From the NCBI GenBank assembly GCA_029204225.1, contig CM055111.1, forward strand, positions 7,131,365 through 7,195,364: a stretch of DNA of 64,000 nt, read 5' to 3'. The notes under the pieces were generated by a model that saw nothing but the letters and a program-made list of their open reading frames with translations, made no database searches and was not told where the DNA came from. This stretch comes from Diphasiastrum complanatum (Eukaryota > Streptophyta > Lycopodiopsida > Lycopodiales > Lycopodiaceae). Shown piece after piece: positions 58,693-64,000 of this stretch. Each line of letters opens with the position of its first letter. Position 1 is the first letter of the stretch. The translations under genes were made by a program, and so were the position numbers.

Positions 58693-59491
58693 CTAAAGGC
58701 TGAAATGAGCTAAATCCTTGGTTTTCATTCAATTTGATCACAATTTTTTATCTAAATCTTGTGTAGATTGGATCTTAGCATCTAGTATTGATTCTAGAAC
58801 TCAAAGTGAGTCAAATACATTGGAGATTGGTGTTGTGTGACTTCATTTGCAGGTGTTTAGGTGTCTAAAACCAGAGGCAAAGTTGAATTCAATTCACATT
58901 ACCAAGATAGCAAGTTTTGCTTGCTCCAAGCATTGATTTCTAAGCAAGTTTTGGAGGTGATTTCATAGAGGAGGCTTTCTAGCATTCAAGGAGAGGGAAG
59001 ATCAGAGTTTTGGGGACTCTTCAAGGATGTTCTAAGGTGTAGTAGACACCTCCTAAAGTGATTTAGGTTCAGTCCAACCATTGCTTGACTTATGCACCAA
59101 ATTAGATCAATTTTTCATCAATTTTGATCATTTTTTGCTTGTGATTGGATAGTAGATTGTGTTTCATCCTCATTAAGTTCCATTTAGATCTTTTACAAGT
59201 GATTTTGGAAGTATATTAGGTTGCTGAAATTCACTCTTGATCAGATCATTTGGAAGCTTTAATGTTCTTTATAGAAAGAGGGGCAATTCTACTAGTATTG
59301 TCTACTTCAATCAAGCAAGTGCATTGTTTCTAGTATTCTATGATTTGATTTTGTTAGAGATCATTATTAGATCTTTATAGGAAGTCTATTACTGATCTTT
59401 TCAGGTCCCTAAGAAGTGGGATAAGGTAGACCTTCAATCAAATCAATAGAAGTAACCTTCATTTGTGTCAAGTCCTTGATTAGGAGACTAG
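58693..59491 (+). other. Leader of the young copia element
   Basis: About 800 bases without a gene between primer site and gag ATG. Long leaders that include packaging signals are usual in copia elements. Confidence 0.75.
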
Positions 59492-59980
59492 ATGGCATCT
59501 ATAAATGCATATCTTTTGGATACTAATGAAAGGCTCAACAAAACTAACTATTCCATATGGAAAGTTAGAATGGAATTATCATGATCATGCAAGATCTGAT
59601 GGAAATTGTAAATGGTAAGGAGAGTGAACCTATTCATCCTCAAGAAAAAGCCAAATACATCAAGAGGTGCAATGTTGCACTACATTGCATAAAAATGAAT
59701 GTTGCAAATGAACTCTTAAGAGAGGTAGGAGATTGCACTTCAGCTCAAGATGGTTGGGAGACTTTGCAAAAGGTCTATGAATCCAAGAACCAAACTAGAA
59801 TGTTAGCTTTGAAGAATCAAATCTATAGAAGCTATCAAAAGAAAGGAGAGAGTGCACATACTTTTGTCCTAAGAGTAAAGGAATTGAACAAAGAGCTAGC
59901 CTTTATAGGTGACCCTATCAAGGATGAAGAGCTTGTTCGACTCATATTGAATGGACTAAGCTTTTAATTTGACTCTTGGT
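59492..59980 (+). pseudogene. Young copia element gag, with two frame breaks
   Basis: Opens MASINAYLLDTNERLNKTNY at 59492. A one-base change near 59578 moves the frame, and it resumes IMQDLMEIVNGKESEPIHPQ (59581-59967). The body has DGWETLQKVYESKNQTRMLA and KELNKELAFIGDPIKDEELV, then LILNGLSF with a stop at 59965-59967 and another frame change into the pol frame. Gag would form the particle shell; these two shifts would stop it unless they are sequencing errors. Confidence 0.88.
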
Positions 59981-62900
59981 TCAGGGATATGCAATTATGG
60001 GTAAGCTACCCATACTTGAAGAACTCCAAGGCACACTCATGGCCGAGGAATCAAGAAGGAGCCAAATGCAAGAGAGGATGGATAGGCTTTCCATCCAAGG
60101 TGGAGATGACCAAGCTCTCTTCACCAAAGGCAAAGGCAAGTCCAAAGGCAAAGGATCAACATTCAAGAAGTCTACAAAGCTTGAGGATCAAGAAGGACCC
60201 CCAAAGGCATCTCCATCAACCACCAAAGTCAAGAAGGACAAATCAAAGGTGAAGTGCTACTATTGTAGCAAGATGGGGCATTATGCCTCGGAATGCTTCA
60301 AGAGGAAGCAAGATCAAAGCCAAGCCAACATGAGCAAAGAGGAGGAGGAGGAGAGTTCACATGAGGACTCTCTCATGATGTTCATATTTTCTTCAACAAG
60401 CTTCAAAGGAGAAGATCCTTGGTGGATTGACTCGGGTGCTAGTTCACACATGACTAGTAAAAGGGAGTTTTTCTCTTCTCTCTTATCTTATGATGGACCT
60501 ATAAAGTCTATCTATACAGCAAATGATGAAGCTTGTAAGATTGAAGGAGTTGGTAGCATTCCCCTTTGCTTAGGATCTTCCAAAAAGATCAACATAGAAG
60601 GTGTTTTGTACATTCCTACAATAACAAAGAATCTACTAAGTGTTGGCCAAATGGTAGACAATGGTTTCAATGTTGACTTTGCTTCAAATGAATGTTTCAT
60701 CAAGAAGAAGGGTAAGATAGTGGCTAAGGGCACTAGACTTGGCAAACTTTATAAGCTGGATGCATTTGTGGATACTAATGTTGTCATGTTGGCCGAGAAG
60801 AGCAAGATATCTACCTTTACTTTATGGCACAAAAGACTTGGACATGTCAACTCGGGTTCCATGGAGGCTATGATCAAGGAGGAGTATGCTTTAGGCCTAC
60901 CAAGGTCTATTGGGAAGGAAGACAAGGTTTGTGAAGCTTGTGCCTTATCCAAGGCACATAAGAAGGTGTTTCCTAACTCCATCACAAAGTCATCTCATCC
61001 TCTTGAACTCATACACTCGGATGTGCACATTGCTAGCACCAAATCTAATGGAGGTTCATCCATGTTTTTAACCTTCATTGATGACTACTCAAGATATTGT
61101 TGGGTGTTCTTACTTTCCTTCAAGTCTCAAGTATTTGATACTTTTGTAAAGTTCAAGCTGTTTGTGGAAAAGCATCATAATCATAGCATCAAGATTCTTA
61201 GAAGTGACAATGGTGGAGAATTCATCTCCAATGAGTTCAAGGCCTTTTGTGAGGAGGAAGGGATCAAGAAAGAGACTTCTTGTCCTTACACTCCTCAACA
61301 AAATGGAGTTGCTGAAAGAAGGAATAGAACATTATGTGAATGTTCTAAGGCTTTAAGATTAGATGCTTGTTTGCCCAAATCCTTTTGGGGTGAGTCTCTT
61401 GTATGTGCAAACTACTTGATGAATAGGGTGTCTTGCAAAGCAATTGAAGGCAAAACTCCTTATGAGATGTTGTATGGAAAGAAACCCAATCTTAATCACT
61501 TGAAAGTTTTTGGGTGTATATGTTATGTGCATGTGCCATTGGAAACAAGAACCAAGGAGGATCCATCTTCCACAAGAGGGATCATGCTTGGATATGAAGG
61601 CTCAAGCAAGGGCTACAAAGTCTATCTCCCATCCTTGAACAAATTTGTTGTTTCAATGGATGTCATCTTTGATGAACATCATATGCATATGCTTGAAGAA
61701 GGCTCAAGTGCTCCAACAATCAAGAAGAAGATGGCCGAGGAGCAAGATCTTGGTTTTGAGGAGGAGCTCATGGAGGAGCAAGCACCAAACCCACCTATCA
61801 CACCAAGGAGATCTTCAAGGGCAAAAGTGGAGCCATCAAGGCTCACATATCAAGGAAAAGGACAGCAAGTTGAGGGTATCTCATCCACTTCTTATGCTTT
61901 ATCTAGTTTTGAAGAACCGTCTAATGTTGAAGATGCATTGAACTCCAAAGAATGGTATAAAGCTATGTTGGATGAGTATGATGCCTTGATTGAGAATGAA
62001 ACTTGGTTGTTTGTTGAGAGACCTCAAAGGAATGTAATAGGATGCAAGTGGGTCTTCAAGCTTAAGTTGAATGCAAATGGGAGTGTTAACAAACATAAAA
62101 CAAGATTAGTTGCAAAAGGTTATGCTCAAGAGAGAGGGATAGACTATGAGGAAACTTTTGCACCCGTGGCCAAGATGGTCACAATAAGACTAATCATTGC
62201 ACTTGCATCACATTTTGGATGGATTCGATGTCAAATGGATGTCTCTAATGCTTTCTTGAATGTTTTTTTGGAAGAAGATATCTATATGGAGCAGCCACAA
62301 GGGTTCATCAAGCATGGAATGGAGAACAAAGTATGCCATCTCCAAAGAAGCATCTATGGCTTGAAGCAAGCCTCGAGATCTTGGAATTCAAGACTACATT
62401 GATATCTTATTTCACTTTCTTTTGTTCAAAGTGAATATGATCCTACTCTTTACATTAAGTTTGATGATGTTGGTATTGTACTTTTACTCATTTATGTAGA
62501 TGACATCATCATTAGTGGAAATAGTGTTGATGGTATTGAAAAAATCAAGATAGATCTATCCTTAGAGTTCAAGATGGTAGATCTAGGATGTCTTCACTTC
62601 ATCTTAGGCATAGAAGTACTTAGAGGGTCTGATTTTATCTTTATAAGTCAAGTAAACTATGCTCAAAGTCTTTTGAAGAAGTTTAAGATGGAAGTATGCA
62701 AAAGTGTTGACACACCAATGGAGCAAGATGTAAAAGTGCCAAATGAAGATGATGAAAGATCCTTCATGGACATCACTTTGTTTAGGCAACTTATAGGTTC
62801 CTTAATGTGGATCACTACAACTAGACCAGATCTTAGCTTTAGTGTATGTAGGTTGAGCCAATCCATGCAAAAGCCATTGAATATCCATTGGAAAAAGGCT

Positions 62901-63458
62901 AAGAGGATTCTAAGATACATCTCGGGTACATTGGATTTTGGGATTCTATATAGAGGAGATGTGATTAACCTTCATGCATTTAGTGATTCAGATTTTGCAG
63001 GGGACAAGAGGGATAGGAAATCAACAAGTGCCTATTCAACTTTCATAGGAGAAGGTGTGGTTTCATGGCTTTCAAAAAAGCAAGAAACTATATCTCTATC
63101 TTCAACCGAGGCCGAGTACAAAGCTTTGACAACCACTACAAAGGAGGTACTTTGGATCAAGAGATTATTGGTGGAACTAAAGATCATGGATTCAGAGGAG
63201 GCACCAGTCATCTACAATGACAATATATCAGCCCAACACCTTGCATCTAACCCAATCTTCCATGCAAGATCTAAGCACATTGAGATATGCCATCACTTTG
63301 TGAGAGAAATGGTGCAAGCCAAGGAGATTGCTTTGGAGCATGTTCCAAGCAATGAATGTGTAGCTGATCTACTTACTAAACCACTTCAAAAGACACCTTT
63401 TATGAAGTTCAGATCATCACTTGGAGTGATTAGTAAAGCAATGATTGAACCAAGCTAG
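59976..63458 (+). pseudogene. Young Ty1/copia gag-pol polyprotein with a single in-frame stop
   Basis: The frame runs 1160 codons, interrupted only by TGA at 62400-62402. Order by residue: gag end 1-40, CCHC knuckle CYYCSKMGHYASEC 94-107, protease WWIDSGASSHMT about 149-160, integrase zinc region about 284-330 (LWHKRLGHVNSG ... CEACALSKAHKK), DDE core with HSDVH, DNGGEF and PQQNGVAERRN, RT from about 645 (CKWVFKLKLNANGSVNKHKT), active site YVDDIIISG near 62493, RNase H to FRSSLGVISKAMIEPS. The integrase-RT-RNase H order defines Ty1/copia. Catalytic residues all look present, so with readthrough or correction of the frame breaks this would be a complete enzyme set. Confidence 0.93.
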
Positions 63459-63469
63459 ATAGTGAGGAG

Positions 63470-64000
63470 TGTTAAAAATTCACAATTCTAGCTTGACTAG
63501 TTTTGGTCATATGACTTGTAAATAGTTAGATGGTCATGATGTGGCTTGTCACACGTGCAAAATAGAATAGGATTCCATTCATAAGGATGTTCTCAAGTAG
63601 ACCTAAGTGTTAGAACCTTTGGAATGAGTCCAAATTATGCTTAGATACAAGGGAGAAAAAATAGGAGCTATTTTTGGTAATTTTTGCATTGTTGAGGGAT
63701 CTCCAAGATTCCAACCCTAACTTGGTAGGGATGAAAGATCCACCAAAATTAGCATTAGGGATAGGTTTAGGGCTACTCATACCTGCCCAAAACCGTGATG
63801 GATCATGTATATATAGGTGATGATATCTCACCAAAATCAATCAAGCAATTTCATGATTTTTCTCTCATAATGGTGCAATTGCTCTCTATGTTCATAATTG
63901 TTTGAGTACTTGTGATTACTAATGATTATAGGATTGAATGTAGGTCTGGTGTACAGTACTCAGACTGTGGGAGGCCGTACTTTCACACGTGTGAAGCCTT
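63470..64000 (+). repeat. 3' LTR of the young copia element (runs off the window)
   Basis: Starts TGTTAAAAATTC eleven bases after the pol stop; agtgaggag just before it is a weak polypurine tract. 531 of 682 expected bases are inside the window. Confidence 0.95.

Overview
The window is nuclear DNA from a land plant with a large, repeat-rich genome. Evidence for this is plant-type ABCG half-transporter genes with short GT-AG introns, a plant kinesin-light-chain-related gene, Ty1/copia elements primed by initiator Met-tRNA, Ty3/gypsy chromoviruses, a caulimovirid-like relic and long GA/CT microsatellites. I cannot fix the species. A fern or gymnosperm is a reasonable guess but is only inference. 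No gene in the window is fully intact: it is a graveyard of nested, truncated and inverted mobile elements around three decayed host-gene pieces.

Layout. 0.5-1.85 kb: 3' end and LTR of a minus-strand chromovirus. 1.85-4.54 kb: copia fragments ending in a 1.9-kb LTR, repeated in inverted orientation at 34.09-36.35 kb with a related LTR piece at 39.4-39.75 kb. 5.3-9.0 kb: ABCG copy 1, all ten exons traceable but inactivated. 10.2-16.6 kb: two minus-strand Ty3/gypsy elements meeting at one LTR, followed by a BED zinc-finger fragment. 18.8-20.3 kb: kinesin-light-chain-like TPR pseudogene. 22.3-22.8 kb: copia integrase fragment. 22.8-31.5 kb: plus-strand Ty3 gag-pol followed by a long coiled-coil reading frame, a diverged second copy of which lies at 32.2-33.9 kb. 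37-47.1 kb: several copia pieces on both strands and a Ulp1-like protease fragment.

47.2-50.35 kb: ABCG copy 2, a direct repeat of the copy 1 locus. Its reading frame is open through seven exons, but the gene is cut off in intron 7 by an LTR element with an Asp-tRNA-type primer site and no coding capacity (50.3-54.7 kb, carrying a MITE). 54.75-56.95 kb: a caulimovirid-like relic with a movement-protein-like region folded into a 0.46-kb-armed inverted repeat, then a capsid-like frame. 57.2-58.0 kb: an older copia 5' end, interrupted in gag by a young copia element (58.0 kb to the window end) whose LTRs differ at only about 3 of 531 compared bases.

The two ABCG copies have decayed in complementary ways. 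Copy 1 keeps the 3' membrane-domain exons but has lost its ATPase motifs. Copy 2 keeps a nearly perfect ATPase half but has no 3' half. Most of the remaining sequence is explained by retrotransposon insertion, deletion and inverted or direct duplication.
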